The notes under the pieces are model-generated. The model made no database searches. It had not been told where the DNA came from and was given only the letters and a program-made list of their open reading frames with translations. From positions 1 through 64,000 of the forward strand of contig NZ_JAOQJE010000010.1 of NCBI RefSeq assembly GCF_025567315.1: 64,000 nucleotides of DNA, given 5' to 3'. A program made the position numbers and the translations under genes. This document shows, one piece after another, positions 17,246-26,378 of this stretch (position 1 is the stretch's first letter; each line of letters begins with the position of its first letter). The stretch comes from Agathobaculum ammoniilyticum. Its GTDB lineage: Bacteria; Bacillota; Clostridia; Oscillospirales; Butyricicoccaceae.

Positions 17246-17827
17246 ATGCGTGTGGTATCCGGCTCCGCGCGCGGCTGTAAATTGCAGCCCGTACCCGGCA
17301 TGAGTACCCGCCCGACGACCGACCGCGTTAAGGAAAATGTGTTCAACCTGATCCAGGAGCATGTCCGCGGCGCGGAGGTACTCGACCTGTTTGCGGGAAC
17401 GGGGCAGCTTGGGATCGAGGCGCTTTCGCGAGGCGCGCGGCACTGTGATTTTGTGGAGTGCGATAAGGCGGCATACAATATCGTGTGTAAAAATACAGAA
17501 ACCGCCCGCGTGGCCGACCGCGCCTCGCTACACCGGAAAGAGGCGGCCGACTTTGTTTCCTGTGCTGGAAAGCGGCGCTACAGCTTGATTTTTCTCGATC
17601 CCCCTTACGGCGGCGAAATTCTGGAAAATGCATTATTACAAATAGAAACGTTTGACATTCTCTCTACAAATGGTATAATAATATGCGAAAGTGCAGTAGA
17701 GGACCGGTTTGCGCACGGGTTTGAGGTCGTCCGCGAACGTCGCTACGGCGCGACTTTGATTACCGTTCTGCGGAACGGCGAAACGGATGAAAAGCATGAG
17801 AGTAGCGATCTATCCGGGCAGCTTTGA
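17246..17827 (+). CDS. rsmD: 16S rRNA (guanine-966-N2)-methyltransferase RsmD
   Basis: 193 aa SAM-dependent methyltransferase. Motif I is EVLDLFAGTGQLGIEAL (about residues 43-59) and the N6/N2-amine signature FLDPPYGG is at about 115-122. AAGGAGG lies 9 bases before the ATG. The 3' end overlaps coaD, the common pairing in Firmicutes. Confidence 0.92.
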   Translation: MRVVSGSARGCKLQPVPGMSTRPTTDRVKENVFNLIQEHVRGAEVLDLFAGTGQLGIEALSRGARHCDFVECDKAAYNIVCKNTETARVADRASLHRKEAADFVSCAGKRRYSLIFLDPPYGGEILENALLQIETFDILSTNGIIICESAVEDRFAHGFEVVRERRYGATLITVLRNGETDEKHESSDLSGQL

Positions 17828-18281
17828 CCCGGTCACCTTGGGACATCTGGATATTATCCGCCGCGCGTCGGTCGTGTTCGACCGGCTGATCGTTGCGGTG
17901 ATGCATAACCAGAATAAAAAGCCGATGTTTTCGGTGGACGAGCGTATGGATTTCCTGAAGCGGACGACAGGCGACCTGCCTAACGTGGAGGTCGCGTCGT
18001 TTGGCGGCCTACTCGCGGATTATGCGAAGCAGGAGGGCGCCTGTGCGGTGGTTAAGGGACTGCGCGCGGTTTCGGATTTTGAATATGAGTTCCAGATGGC
18101 GCTGGCGAACCGGAAGCTTAATCCTGAATTGGACACGGTGTTCCTGATGACGAGTGCGGAGTATATGTATTTATCCTCGTCCGTAGTAAAGGATATTGCG
18201 GTGCATGGCGGCAGCGTTGCCGGATTTGTCCCTGCAGAAATTATAGACGATATTGTGCGCCGCACAAGAAAGGAAGGCTAA
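17796..18281 (+). CDS. coaD: Phosphopantetheine adenylyltransferase CoaD
   Basis: 161 aa, usual size. It transfers AMP to 4'-phosphopantetheine in coenzyme A synthesis. Nucleotidyltransferase motifs are YPGSFDPVTLGHLDII at residues 6-21 and the C-terminal YLSSSVVKDIA. I prefer the ATG at 17796, which gives the usual MRVAIYPG N-terminus; an in-frame ATG at 17787 adds three residues. Overlaps the end of rsmD by 32 bases, so translation is probably coupled. Confidence 0.93.
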   Translation: MRVAIYPGSFDPVTLGHLDIIRRASVVFDRLIVAVMHNQNKKPMFSVDERMDFLKRTTGDLPNVEVASFGGLLADYAKQEGACAVVKGLRAVSDFEYEFQMALANRKLNPELDTVFLMTSAEYMYLSSSVVKDIAVHGGSVAGFVPAEIIDDIVRRTRKEG

Positions 18282-18283
18282 CG

Positions 18284-18739
18284 ATGGCAACTTTGGACGA
18301 ACTGATCAACAGCATGTACGATATGGTACAGGACGCGAAAGGCATCCCGCTGGCGGGCGAGAAGTGCATCTTGGAGCGCGACCGTCTGCTTGATCTGCTC
18401 GATGAGCTGCGCGCCACGCTGCCGAACGACTTGAAAACAGCGCAGGACATCGTTGAGAAACGCAGTGAAATGCTTGCCTCCGGAAAGCGCGAGGCGGAAT
18501 CGATCCGCCGTCAGGCGGAGGAGGATGCCCGGCAGATGGTTTCCGAAACCGAGATCGTCGTGGCCGCGCGACGCAAGGCAAAGGAAGTGCAGGGCAACGC
18601 GGAGATCCAGGCCCGAGAGTTGCGCCGAGTGACGAACGAATATTGTGAGGATACGCTCAAGCGCACCGAGGAGGCGGTGGCGCTTTCGCTGGAGGAGATC
18701 CGCAAGGTGCGCCAGCGCTTTAAGAGCATCGCCAAATAA
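18284..18739 (+). CDS. Coiled-coil protein (DivIVA/ATPase-b-like), unknown function
   Basis: 151 aa, highly charged, predicted almost wholly helical from residue 45 onward (SGKREAESIRRQAEEDARQMV..). It resembles the coiled-coil half of DivIVA or ATP-synthase b-type proteins but has no membrane helix. Starts 2 bases after coaD, so is the last gene of the uvrC-rsmD-coaD unit, ended by a terminator. A structural or cell-envelope scaffold role would fit its position before the dcw cluster but is only inference. Confidence 0.7.
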   Translation: MATLDELINSMYDMVQDAKGIPLAGEKCILERDRLLDLLDELRATLPNDLKTAQDIVEKRSEMLASGKREAESIRRQAEEDARQMVSETEIVVAARRKAKEVQGNAEIQARELRRVTNEYCEDTLKRTEEAVALSLEEIRKVRQRFKSIAK

Positions 18740-18758
18740 ATAATATTTTGCAGCATCC

Positions 18759-18790
18759 GAAAAGCCAGGTTTTTTACCTGGCTTTTTTTG
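18759..18790 (+). terminator. Rho-independent terminator
   Basis: AAAGCCAGGT and ACCTGGCTTT pair around five T residues and are followed by TTTTTTG. Confidence 0.9.
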
Positions 18791-18945
18791 CTGCGTTTTG
18801 CCGGCGAAATAAGGTGGAATAAACTGTAAAATAAGAGGAGGGTGGGAAAACGGCGCGGTACGGGCGGAAAGAATGCGCGTTTTTGTGGGATTTCTCCCCA
18901 CCGTTCGCGCAGCCAAAATAGGCGTTTGTGGAAAGGAAAAATAAT

Positions 18946-18959
18946 CGAACAAGTGTTTG
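18946..18959. promoter_or_regulatory. Candidate LexA (SOS) box
   Basis: CGAACAAGTGTTTG fits every position of the Gram-positive LexA consensus CGAACRNRYGTTYG. It lies about 70 bases upstream of the -35 of the mraZ promoter. No promoter directly overlapping it was recognised, so its target is uncertain. Confidence 0.5.
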
Positions 18960-19030
18960 AAAAATTGCAAAAACCACTGTTTTTTCATTTTACCGCCATA
19001 ATCTTCCGCAAAAAAATACGAAAAAAATCC

Positions 19031-19059
19031 TTGCAATCTGGAGGGCTTCTCGTTATAAT
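19031..19059 (+). promoter_or_regulatory. Sigma-A promoter of the mraZ/dcw operon
   Basis: TTGCAA (19031-19036) and a perfect TATAAT (19054-19059) with the optimal 17-base spacer, 70 bases before the mraZ start. Confidence 0.85.
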
Positions 19060-19068
19060 GGATTCAAG

Positions 19069-19092
19069 GTGGTGAGAAGTGGGGTAAAGTGT
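19069..19092 (+). promoter_or_regulatory. Candidate MraZ operator (10-base-period direct repeats)
   Basis: GTGG at 69-72, GTGG at 79-82 and GTG at 89-91 (all 190xx) repeat every 10 bases just downstream of the -10. MraZ in E. coli binds TGGG-type repeats with the same 10-base spacing upstream of its own gene, so autorepression is likely. Confidence 0.55.
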
Positions 19093-19129
19093 CACAGATT
19101 CCACCAAAGGGAAAGCGTGGTGTGAATCG

Positions 19130-19546
19130 GTGAAAGGCGAATACAAGCATTCCATAGACGCCAAGGGGCGTCTGGCGATGCCGGCCAAGCTTCGTGATGA
19201 GCTCGGCGAACGCTTCACCGTCACCAAAGGGCTGGATGGATGTCTGGCCGTTTATCCGGAAAAAGAGTGGGAGGGGCTGGAAGAGCGCATCCGCTCCCTG
19301 CCCATGTCCAAATCCCGCGATCTGCAGCGCTTTTTCTTCTCGGCCGCGTTCGACGCCGAGCTGGACGCGCAGGGCCGCATCCTGCTGCCCGCCAACCTGC
19401 GCGCGTACGCAGGGCTGAGCAAGGAGACGGTCGTTATCGGCGCCTCTAACCATGCGGAAATTTGGGACGCCGTGAAATGGGCGGCTTACAATGACAGCAT
19501 CACCGATGATCGCATCATGGAGGCCATGGAGGATCTCGGGTTCTAA
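19130..19546 (+). CDS. mraZ: Transcriptional regulator MraZ
   Basis: 138 aa, AbrB-like double-domain protein that forms rings and represses the dcw cluster. Both DxxGR signatures are present: DAKGRLAMPAKLR (residues 9-21) and DAQGRILLPANLR (about 81-93). The start is GTG at 19130, giving the conserved N-terminus KGEYKHSID; ribosome binding site weak. rsmH follows 27 bases later. Confidence 0.95.
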   Translation: MKGEYKHSIDAKGRLAMPAKLRDELGERFTVTKGLDGCLAVYPEKEWEGLEERIRSLPMSKSRDLQRFFFSAAFDAELDAQGRILLPANLRAYAGLSKETVVIGASNHAEIWDAVKWAAYNDSITDDRIMEAMEDLGF

Positions 19547-19573
19547 AAAGCGCCGTACAAGGAGGGTCAGCGT

Positions 19574-20521
19574 ATGGAATTTCATCACGTTTCCATTTTG
19601 CTCGAACCCTGTCTGGAGGCGCTGCATATCAAGCCGGACGGCGTTTACGTCGATGCGACGACAGGCGGCGCCGGACATTCGCTCCGCATTGCGGAGCGTT
19701 TGCATGATACTGGACGCCTGGTCTGCATCGATCGGGACGACGAGGCGCTGGAAAACGCGAAAGTGCGCCTGAAGAAGGTCTGGCAGCGCGTATACACGGT
19801 GAAAAGCGATTTCCGCGAGATTGATCGGGTGCTTGCCAGCCTGGGGCTGGCGGGCGCGGATGGGATACTGTTCGACTTGGGCGTTTCGTCGCCGCAGTTG
19901 GACCATGCGGAGCGAGGTTTTTCCTACATGAAGGATGCGCCGCTCGACATGCGGATGGACCGGACGCAGACGCTGACCGCGTACGACGTGGTAAACGGCT
20001 GGAGCAGGGAGGAACTTCGTCGTATCCTGTTCGAATACGGCGAAGAACGCTATGCGCCGCTGATAGCAGCGGCCATCGAGCGGGAGAGAGAAAAAAAGCC
20101 GATAGAAACGACGGGAGAGCTTGTAGAAATCATAAAGGGCGCGATGCCGGCCAAGGCGTTGCGGGAAAAACAGCATCCGGCCAAGCGCAGCTTTCAGGCG
20201 ATCCGCATAGCCGTTAATGACGAGCTTGGCGCGGTGCGGGAAGCGATGGATAAGGCGATCGACTGCCTGAACCCGGGCGGGCGCCTGGCGGTGATCACAT
20301 TCCACAGCCTAGAGGACCGCATTGTCAAAGCCGCGTTCCACCAGGCGGCACAGGGCTGCACCTGCCCGAAGGATTTTCCGGTCTGCGTCTGCGGCGGGAA
20401 GCCTAAAGTCAGGCTGACGCCCCGCAAGCCGATTCTGCCGGATGAGAAAGAACTTGCAGACAACCCGCGGGCGCGGAGCGCAAAGCTTCGCGTGTGCGAA
20501 AAAATAGGAACAGACGGATAG
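19574..20521 (+). CDS. rsmH: 16S rRNA (cytosine-1402-N4)-methyltransferase RsmH
   Basis: 315 aa SAM-dependent methyltransferase. Motif I is YVDATTGGAGHS at about residues 26-37, and ILFDLGVSSPQLDHAERGFSY and VITFHSLEDRIVK are family signatures. GGAGG lies upstream of the ATG. Standard second gene of the dcw cluster. Confidence 0.95.
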   Translation: MEFHHVSILLEPCLEALHIKPDGVYVDATTGGAGHSLRIAERLHDTGRLVCIDRDDEALENAKVRLKKVWQRVYTVKSDFREIDRVLASLGLAGADGILFDLGVSSPQLDHAERGFSYMKDAPLDMRMDRTQTLTAYDVVNGWSREELRRILFEYGEERYAPLIAAAIEREREKKPIETTGELVEIIKGAMPAKALREKQHPAKRSFQAIRIAVNDELGAVREAMDKAIDCLNPGGRLAVITFHSLEDRIVKAAFHQAAQGCTCPKDFPVCVCGGKPKVRLTPRKPILPDEKELADNPRARSAKLRVCEKIGTDG

Positions 20522-20538
20522 GACAGAAAGGAAATGCA

Positions 20539-21027
20539 ATGATGACTGCCAGCAGGGAGAGCGTAGCGTACAAACAGTATGAAGAGCGCATGGCGCCCGT
20601 ACAACAGGAAAGAACACGCGACCTCCGTGCAGTCCCGACGCCGCGCCGCCGCAAAAAAGCCGCCGTACGGCTGAACGTGTTCGTGTGCGTCAGCGTCATT
20701 GCGATCGCAGCGGTGTATATCCTGTTCTGCCAGATGCAGCTGACCCAGCTGACCGCGCAGGTCAGCACCCAGACCGAGGCGCTCGACGAGCTTGCGGCGG
20801 AAAATGTTTCCCTGTCAAGCAAGCAGATGAACAGCATGGACATGACGCAGGTGGAGGAATATGCGGTGAACCACCTGGGCATGGTAAAAATGGACAATTC
20901 ACAGATCGAATATGTGGAACTGACCAATCCGGATACGGTCACGGTGGCGCAAAGCGGGGTGTCGCTGGACGCGCTGTTTTCCGGCTTGGCGCGCAGCTTT
21001 TCTGCAGCCCTGGAATATATCCGGTAA
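20539..21027 (+). CDS. ftsL: FtsL-like cell division protein
   Basis: 162 aa. A basic cytoplasmic tail (RRRKK, about residues 40-44) precedes one transmembrane helix (LNVFVCVSVIAIAAVYILF) and a short extracytoplasmic coiled coil (LTAQVSTQTEALDELAAENVSL). Size, topology and the slot between rsmH and the division PBP identify FtsL, which joins the FtsQLB complex. FtsL proteins are too divergent for sequence identity alone. The frame extends into rsmH; I chose the ATG at 20539 after AGAAAGGAA. Confidence 0.78.
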   Translation: MMTASRESVAYKQYEERMAPVQQERTRDLRAVPTPRRRKKAAVRLNVFVCVSVIAIAAVYILFCQMQLTQLTAQVSTQTEALDELAAENVSLSSKQMNSMDMTQVEEYAVNHLGMVKMDNSQIEYVELTNPDTVTVAQSGVSLDALFSGLARSFSAALEYIR

Positions 21028-21062
21028 GTAAATGAATAGGATGCGTAATAGGGGAGTGAGAG

Positions 21063-23516
21063 GTGGAAACTTCTGACTCCTTACGCTTTTTTTCGACCAA
21101 ACGGCAGTGGAGGGATGCAACGCAAATGGCAGCAAAGGGACCGAACAATTTAATGCGCTCGCGCATCGTGATGCTCACGCTGGCGTTTGTGGCGATCGGC
21201 TTCGGCCTGGTCGCCGTGCGCCTGCTGTATATGCAGGTATTCCGCAACGACTTTTATGTGCAGCAGGCGACAACACTGCAGACGCGGGACACGCTGGTCA
21301 CGCCCAACCGCGGCACGATCTATGACGCGAATATGCAGGTGCTGGCTGAATCGGCCTCGGTCGCCCGTATTACGGTCAACCCCAAGGCTGTGATCGACGA
21401 GTCCAAGGTGAACAAGGGGATACCGGCGGAACAGCAGCAGCAGGAGCTGGCGCAGATTCTTGCCGACACGCTGGAGTTGGACTACGACACCGTGCTGGGG
21501 AAAATCAAAAGAACCGATACCCAATATCAGATCATCGCCCAAAAGGTAGATAAGGACACGGAAAACGCCCTGTATGAAAAGCTCGAGGCTGCGGGCTGCG
21601 GCAACGCGGTCTATTCCGAGCCGGACACCAAGCGGTATTACAAATACGGCGCCTTCCTTTCCACCGTGCTGGGCTATGTCAACGACGATAACGTGGGCGT
21701 TTACGGCTTGGAATCCGAATACGAGAGCGAGCTTGCCGGTACTGCGGGGCGCATCGTCCGCGCGCAGAATGCCAAAAACCAGGATATGCCGTATGATTAT
21801 CAGCAGTACATTCCGGCAACGGACGGAAACTCGCTTGTGCTAACGATCGACAGCGACATCCAGAATATCCTAGAAAAGCATCTGGAAACCGCGCTGGCGG
21901 ATAATCCCAATGCACGCGACGGCGTATCGGGTATTGTGATGGATGTCAAAACCGGCGCGGTGCTAGCGATGGCCAACCTGCCGGACTTCGACCCCAACCA
22001 GCCGCGCGTAATCTCGGACGAACGGTACCTGAACGAGCTGAAGGAGACCGTGCAGAAGCTTTTGGAGGAGGCCGGTGTATCGGCGGAGATCCCCGACAAA
22101 TACTATCAGGAGGGCGGACTGGATAACCTGCCGGAGAGCGTGCAGAACAATGAGGCCTTGGTTGACGCGCTGACGGACGCGCGGACCGAGGAGCTTTACA
22201 AGATGTGGTATAATCCGGTTGTGACCGATACCTATGAGCCGGGCTCCACTTTCAAGCTGATGAACGTGGCGACCGCCTATGAGCTGGGCGTGGTGCATGC
22301 GGAGGATACCTTTTACTGCGGCGGCTCGATGATGGTCGGCGACTGGAAGGAGCCGATCAAATGCCACAACACCAACGGGCATGGCTCGCAGACGCTGACG
22401 CAGGCGGTGATGAACTCCTGTAACGTGGCGATGATGCAGATCGTAGCAAAGACCGGCAGGGAACGCTTTTACGACTTTTTCAAGGCGTTCGGCATGAATA
22501 GCAGGACCGGCATCGACCTGCCAAATGAAAGCCCAGGCATCTTCTTTGACGTAGAGGACAGCACCTCGTGGAACGAGGTGTCGCTCGCGGTATCCTCGTT
22601 CGGCCAGCGCTTCCAGGTAACGCCGATTCAGATGGCGAGCATGATTTCGGCCATCGTGGACGACGGGAGGCTGAAAAAGCCTTATCTGGTCCGCGAGGTG
22701 CTGAATGCGGACGGTTCGATCAAATCCACGGCCGAGACCGAGGTTGTCCGCCAGGTCATTTCGGAGGACACCTCCGCGTATATGCGCGATACGATGCTGC
22801 AGGTTGTGGAAAGCGGCACGGGCAAGAACGCCTATGTACCCGGCTACCGTGTGGGCGGTAAGACCGCAACCTCAGAGATTCTGAAAGAGGCGGAGGACGT
22901 CGAGGACCGCTATACGGCTTCGTTTATCGGCGTGGCGCCGATGGACGATCCGCAGATCGTGGTGCTGGTCGCGATCAGCGACCTGCCGGAATCCTCTCCG
23001 CACGGCGGCGGTGCGCTCGCCGCGCCGGTCGTCGGCCGCATCATGGAGGATGTGCTGCCGTATATCGGCGTGACGCCGGTGTATACCGATGAGGAAAACG
23101 ACCGCCGCGAGCTGACCGTACCCGGCGTGGTCGGCTCCACGCAGGAGCAGGCGGCGAGCACGCTGCAGCAGGCGGGCTTTGCGTACCGCGTCGTCGGCAG
23201 CGGCGACACGGTCACCGACCAGGTGCCGGCCAGTGGTGTGCGCATTCCGGCCAGTGGCAAGGTCATCCTGTATATGGGCGAGGATAAGCCTGCGGAGCAG
23301 ATCGAGGTACCCGACCTGACCGGATTGACGCCGGACGAGTGCCGAGACACGCTGGAGCAGTACGGACTGTACCTCAAGCAGAAGGGGGTCGCGTCCTCGC
23401 AGATTACAGGCAATACCACCGCGAGCCGGCAGAGTCCGGCAAAAGGGACCAAGGTGAATATCGGCGCGGTGGTCACGGTTGAATTTTCCGACACAACGGG
23501 TGTCGACGACCGATAG
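21063..23516 (+). CDS. Class B penicillin-binding protein with PASTA domains (FtsI/SpoVD type)
   Basis: 817 aa. An N-terminal transmembrane helix (about 35-58) is followed by the class B dimerisation domain and a transpeptidase domain with S395-T-F-K398, S452-C-N454 and K600-T-A602. Two C-terminal PASTA repeats follow (about residues 685-745 and 750-812). Cross-links peptidoglycan at the septum with FtsW. The third motif is K-T-A rather than K-T-G. In Clostridia this position is held by either the vegetative PBP or sporulation SpoVD; this being the only one in the cluster, the division role is likelier. Start GTG 21063 with GGGGAG; an ATG at 21126 is an alternative. Confidence 0.9.
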   Translation: METSDSLRFFSTKRQWRDATQMAAKGPNNLMRSRIVMLTLAFVAIGFGLVAVRLLYMQVFRNDFYVQQATTLQTRDTLVTPNRGTIYDANMQVLAESASVARITVNPKAVIDESKVNKGIPAEQQQQELAQILADTLELDYDTVLGKIKRTDTQYQIIAQKVDKDTENALYEKLEAAGCGNAVYSEPDTKRYYKYGAFLSTVLGYVNDDNVGVYGLESEYESELAGTAGRIVRAQNAKNQDMPYDYQQYIPATDGNSLVLTIDSDIQNILEKHLETALADNPNARDGVSGIVMDVKTGAVLAMANLPDFDPNQPRVISDERYLNELKETVQKLLEEAGVSAEIPDKYYQEGGLDNLPESVQNNEALVDALTDARTEELYKMWYNPVVTDTYEPGSTFKLMNVATAYELGVVHAEDTFYCGGSMMVGDWKEPIKCHNTNGHGSQTLTQAVMNSCNVAMMQIVAKTGRERFYDFFKAFGMNSRTGIDLPNESPGIFFDVEDSTSWNEVSLAVSSFGQRFQVTPIQMASMISAIVDDGRLKKPYLVREVLNADGSIKSTAETEVVRQVISEDTSAYMRDTMLQVVESGTGKNAYVPGYRVGGKTATSEILKEAEDVEDRYTASFIGVAPMDDPQIVVLVAISDLPESSPHGGGALAAPVVGRIMEDVLPYIGVTPVYTDEENDRRELTVPGVVGSTQEQAASTLQQAGFAYRVVGSGDTVTDQVPASGVRIPASGKVILYMGEDKPAEQIEVPDLTGLTPDECRDTLEQYGLYLKQKGVASSQITGNTTASRQSPAKGTKVNIGAVVTVEFSDTTGVDDR

Positions 23517-23526
23517 GAGGAACGGA

Positions 23527-24969
23527 ATGAAATTACAGGAATTGCTGGCTGGCGTTGCGGTGCAGAGCCGTACGGCGGCGCCGGAGCTGGAAATCGGCGA
23601 GGTGCGGTATGATTCGCGCGCGGTGGAAAAGGGCGACCTGTTTGTGGCTATCCGCGGCTATGCGACGGATGGCCACCGGTATATCGAAAAGGCGCTCGCG
23701 CAGGGCGCGGCGGCGATCGTATGTGAAGAAGCACCGGCGGGGGCGCCGGCGGTCGTGGTGGAGAACTCCCGCCGCGCGCTGGCGGAGATCGCGGCCAACC
23801 GCTTCGGCCATCCGGCGGACAGCATGGTCATGCTCGGCGTGACCGGAACGAACGGCAAAACCACCACGACCTACCTTATTAAGCATATTCTGGAGCAGGC
23901 AGGGCATACGGTCGGGCTGATCGGCACCAACCAGAACCTGATAGGAAGCGAGGCCATCGAAACTGAACGCACCACGCCGGAGAGCTATGAGCTGCAGGCG
24001 CTGTTCGCCCGTATGCGGGACGCCGGCTGCACGCATGTGATTATGGAGGTATCCTCGCACTCGCTCGTGCTCGACCGCGTACACGGCATCCGCTTTGCAG
24101 TCGGCGCGTTCACCAATCTGACACAGGACCACTTGGATTTCCACAAAACCATGGAGGAGTACCGCAGGGCAAAGGCGCGTCTGTTCGCGGTCAGCGACAG
24201 GGGCGTGATCAATCTGGACGATCCGGCAGCCGACGCCATGTTGGCGGACGCTCTGTGCCCATGCCTGACGTTTTCCTGTGAAAAGGACGCCGCCGACCTG
24301 ACCGCCAGGAATATCGGCCTGCATGCGGATGGCGTTTCCTTCCTGGCCAACACCAGGGGCGAGCTGGCGCGCGTCCGTCTGGCGATACCTGGCCATTTTT
24401 CCGTGGAGAATGCGCTGGCCGCGCTGGGGATCGCACTGCAGCTGGATATGCCGCTCGCGGATGCCGCGAAGGCGCTGGCCACGGCAACGGGCGTGAAAGG
24501 CCGCGTCGAGGTGGTGCCGACCGATACGGATTATACAGTGCTGATCGACTACGCGCACTCGCCCGACGGGGTGGAAAACGTCCTGCGCGCCGTGCGCGGC
24601 TTTGCCAAGGGGCGGGTCGTGGCGCTGTTTGGCTGCGGCGGGGACCGCGACCGGACCAAGCGGCCTAAAATGGGCGCGATCGCGGCGGCGCTGTCGGATT
24701 TCTGCATCGTGACGAGCGACAATCCGCGCACCGAGGAGCCGCAGGCCATTATCGACGATATTCTGGAGGGCATGAAAGACACCAAAACGCCGACGCGGGT
24801 CATCGTCGACCGGCCGGAAGCGATCCGGTGGGCGCTTGCGCACGCCAGGAAAGAGGACATCATCGTTCTGATGGGCAAGGGACACGAAACCTATCAGGAG
24901 GTCAACCATGTGAAGCATCATATGGATGAACGGGAGATTGTCGCGGATTATTTCGCGGATAGGAAGTAA
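23527..24969 (+). CDS. murE: UDP-MurNAc-tripeptide synthetase MurE (meso-DAP adding)
   Basis: 480 aa Mur ligase that adds the third stem-peptide residue. ATP loop GVTGTNGKTTTTYL at about residues 110-123. The substrate-specificity motif is D398-N-P-R401, the meso-diaminopimelate signature, so peptidoglycan is DAP-type. AGGAGG lies 6 bases before the ATG at 23527; the open frame extends upstream into the PBP gene. murF follows after 26 bases. Confidence 0.95.
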   Translation: MKLQELLAGVAVQSRTAAPELEIGEVRYDSRAVEKGDLFVAIRGYATDGHRYIEKALAQGAAAIVCEEAPAGAPAVVVENSRRALAEIAANRFGHPADSMVMLGVTGTNGKTTTTYLIKHILEQAGHTVGLIGTNQNLIGSEAIETERTTPESYELQALFARMRDAGCTHVIMEVSSHSLVLDRVHGIRFAVGAFTNLTQDHLDFHKTMEEYRRAKARLFAVSDRGVINLDDPAADAMLADALCPCLTFSCEKDAADLTARNIGLHADGVSFLANTRGELARVRLAIPGHFSVENALAALGIALQLDMPLADAAKALATATGVKGRVEVVPTDTDYTVLIDYAHSPDGVENVLRAVRGFAKGRVVALFGCGGDRDRTKRPKMGAIAAALSDFCIVTSDNPRTEEPQAIIDDILEGMKDTKTPTRVIVDRPEAIRWALAHARKEDIIVLMGKGHETYQEVNHVKHHMDEREIVADYFADRK

Positions 24970-24995
24970 GAAAAACAGCTTGGGGGAATCGATTG

Positions 24996-26378
24996 ATGGA
25001 ACGCTTTACACTGGCGCAGGCAGCGGAATGGACCGGGGGGAAGGCGCACGGGGCGGCATCTCTGTCGTCGGTCTCCACGGATTCCAGGCAGATACCGCCG
25101 GAAACGCTGTTCCTGCCGCTCAAGGGCGAGCGCTTCGACGCGCATGATTTTATCGCAAAGGCGGTGGATAACGGCGCCGCGGCCGTGGTGTCGCACCGAC
25201 AGAACGAAACCTATCCGGTGCCGGTTCTATATGTGGAGAACACCGCGCAGGCGCTGTTGGACCTGGCGGGCGGCTACCGCCGGCTGTGCGGCGGCAAGGT
25301 GGTCGGCGTAACCGGCTCGGTCGGCAAAACGACGACCAAGGAACTGCTTTACGCCGTGCTCAGGCAGCAGTTCTGCGCACAGAAAACCGAAGGCAACCTG
25401 AATAACGAGGTCGGCCTGCCCCTCACCCTGCTCCAAATGACTAGGAAAACCGAGGTCATGGTTGCGGAAATGGGCATGAACCATTTCGGGGAGCTGTCCC
25501 GTATGACCGCGGCCGCGCAGCCGGATATCGCGGTTATCACCAATATTGGCACCTCGCACATTGAATTCCTTGGCTCGCGCGAGGGCATCTGCAGGGCGAA
25601 GCTCGAGATTTTGGAGGGCCTCCGGCCGGACGGCTGCGCCGTGCTCTGCGGAGACGAACCGCTTCTCTGGGAGAAGCGGGACGCGCTGGGCTGCCGGACG
25701 GTTACCTATGGGATAGAAAATCCGGCGTGTGATTTAACTGCATACTTGCATAGAGACAGTGCATTTGATATAGTAAATAACGGTCTGCCGGCGGTCGAAT
25801 TGCCGCAGGGCGGACGTTTTTCGGCAAAACTCAGCATACCGGGCGCGCATAATATACTTAACGCGCTCGCGGCGGCGGCGGTCGGCCTGCTGCTGGGCGA
25901 GACGCCGGAGCATATCGCCGCAGGACTTTCCTCCTATGAGGCAAGCGGCATGCGGCAGAACATTTACGAGCAGAACGGCTACTGCATCTTTGCGGACTGC
26001 TATAACGCCAGTCCGGACGCCATGGAGGCGGCGCTCAAGGTGCTCGGCGGCATGGCGGAAGGCGGGCGGCGGTTCGCGGTGCTTGGCTCCATGCTGGAGC
26101 TGGGCGGCTATGCGGAGGAGGGCCACCGCCGCGCGGGACGCGCGGCCGCGGAAAACGCCGACGCGCTGTATGCCTATGGGCCGGACGCGGGCGCGATGGT
26201 CGCGGGCGCGAAGGAGCGCGGCATGGCCGCGGCGTATGCGTTTGACGACCAGGCCGCGCTTGTCGCGGCGCTGCGGCGAGATGCGGAAAAGGGCGACGCG
26301 CTGCTGTTCAAAGGTAGCCGCGGGATGCGGATGGAGCGCGCGCTCGCATGGTTCTTAGGGGAGGACGTGGAAGAATGA
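24996..26378 (+). CDS. murF: UDP-MurNAc-pentapeptide synthetase MurF
   Basis: 460 aa. Adds D-Ala-D-Ala to UDP-MurNAc-tripeptide. ATP loop VTGSVGKTTTKELL at about 105-118, with MGMNHFGELS and the central domain TNIGTSHIEFLGS. ATG at 24996 with TTGGGGGA 9 bases upstream; a TTG directly before it is an alternative start. A short lower-GC patch lies around 25720-25790. The stop overlaps the mraY ATG. Confidence 0.94.
   Translation: MERFTLAQAAEWTGGKAHGAASLSSVSTDSRQIPPETLFLPLKGERFDAHDFIAKAVDNGAAAVVSHRQNETYPVPVLYVENTAQALLDLAGGYRRLCGGKVVGVTGSVGKTTTKELLYAVLRQQFCAQKTEGNLNNEVGLPLTLLQMTRKTEVMVAEMGMNHFGELSRMTAAAQPDIAVITNIGTSHIEFLGSREGICRAKLEILEGLRPDGCAVLCGDEPLLWEKRDALGCRTVTYGIENPACDLTAYLHRDSAFDIVNNGLPAVELPQGGRFSAKLSIPGAHNILNALAAAAVGLLLGETPEHIAAGLSSYEASGMRQNIYEQNGYCIFADCYNASPDAMEAALKVLGGMAEGGRRFAVLGSMLELGGYAEEGHRRAGRAAAENADALYAYGPDAGAMVAGAKERGMAAAYAFDDQAALVAALRRDAEKGDALLFKGSRGMRMERALAWFLGEDVEE

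Larger units (their letters stand above)
18740..19129 (+). other. 390-base intergenic region before the dcw cluster
   Basis: Holds the terminator of the coiled-coil gene (18759-18790), an AT-rich tract with a LexA-type box (18946-18959), a consensus promoter (19031-19059) and MraZ-type direct repeats (19069-19091). I see no protein-coding gene here. Confidence 0.8.

Noticed and set aside
18774..18977. Minus-strand 67-codon frame in the gap before mraZ
   Set aside because: It has no ribosome binding site, overlaps the terminator and the composition is random-looking. The gap is better explained as regulatory DNA.
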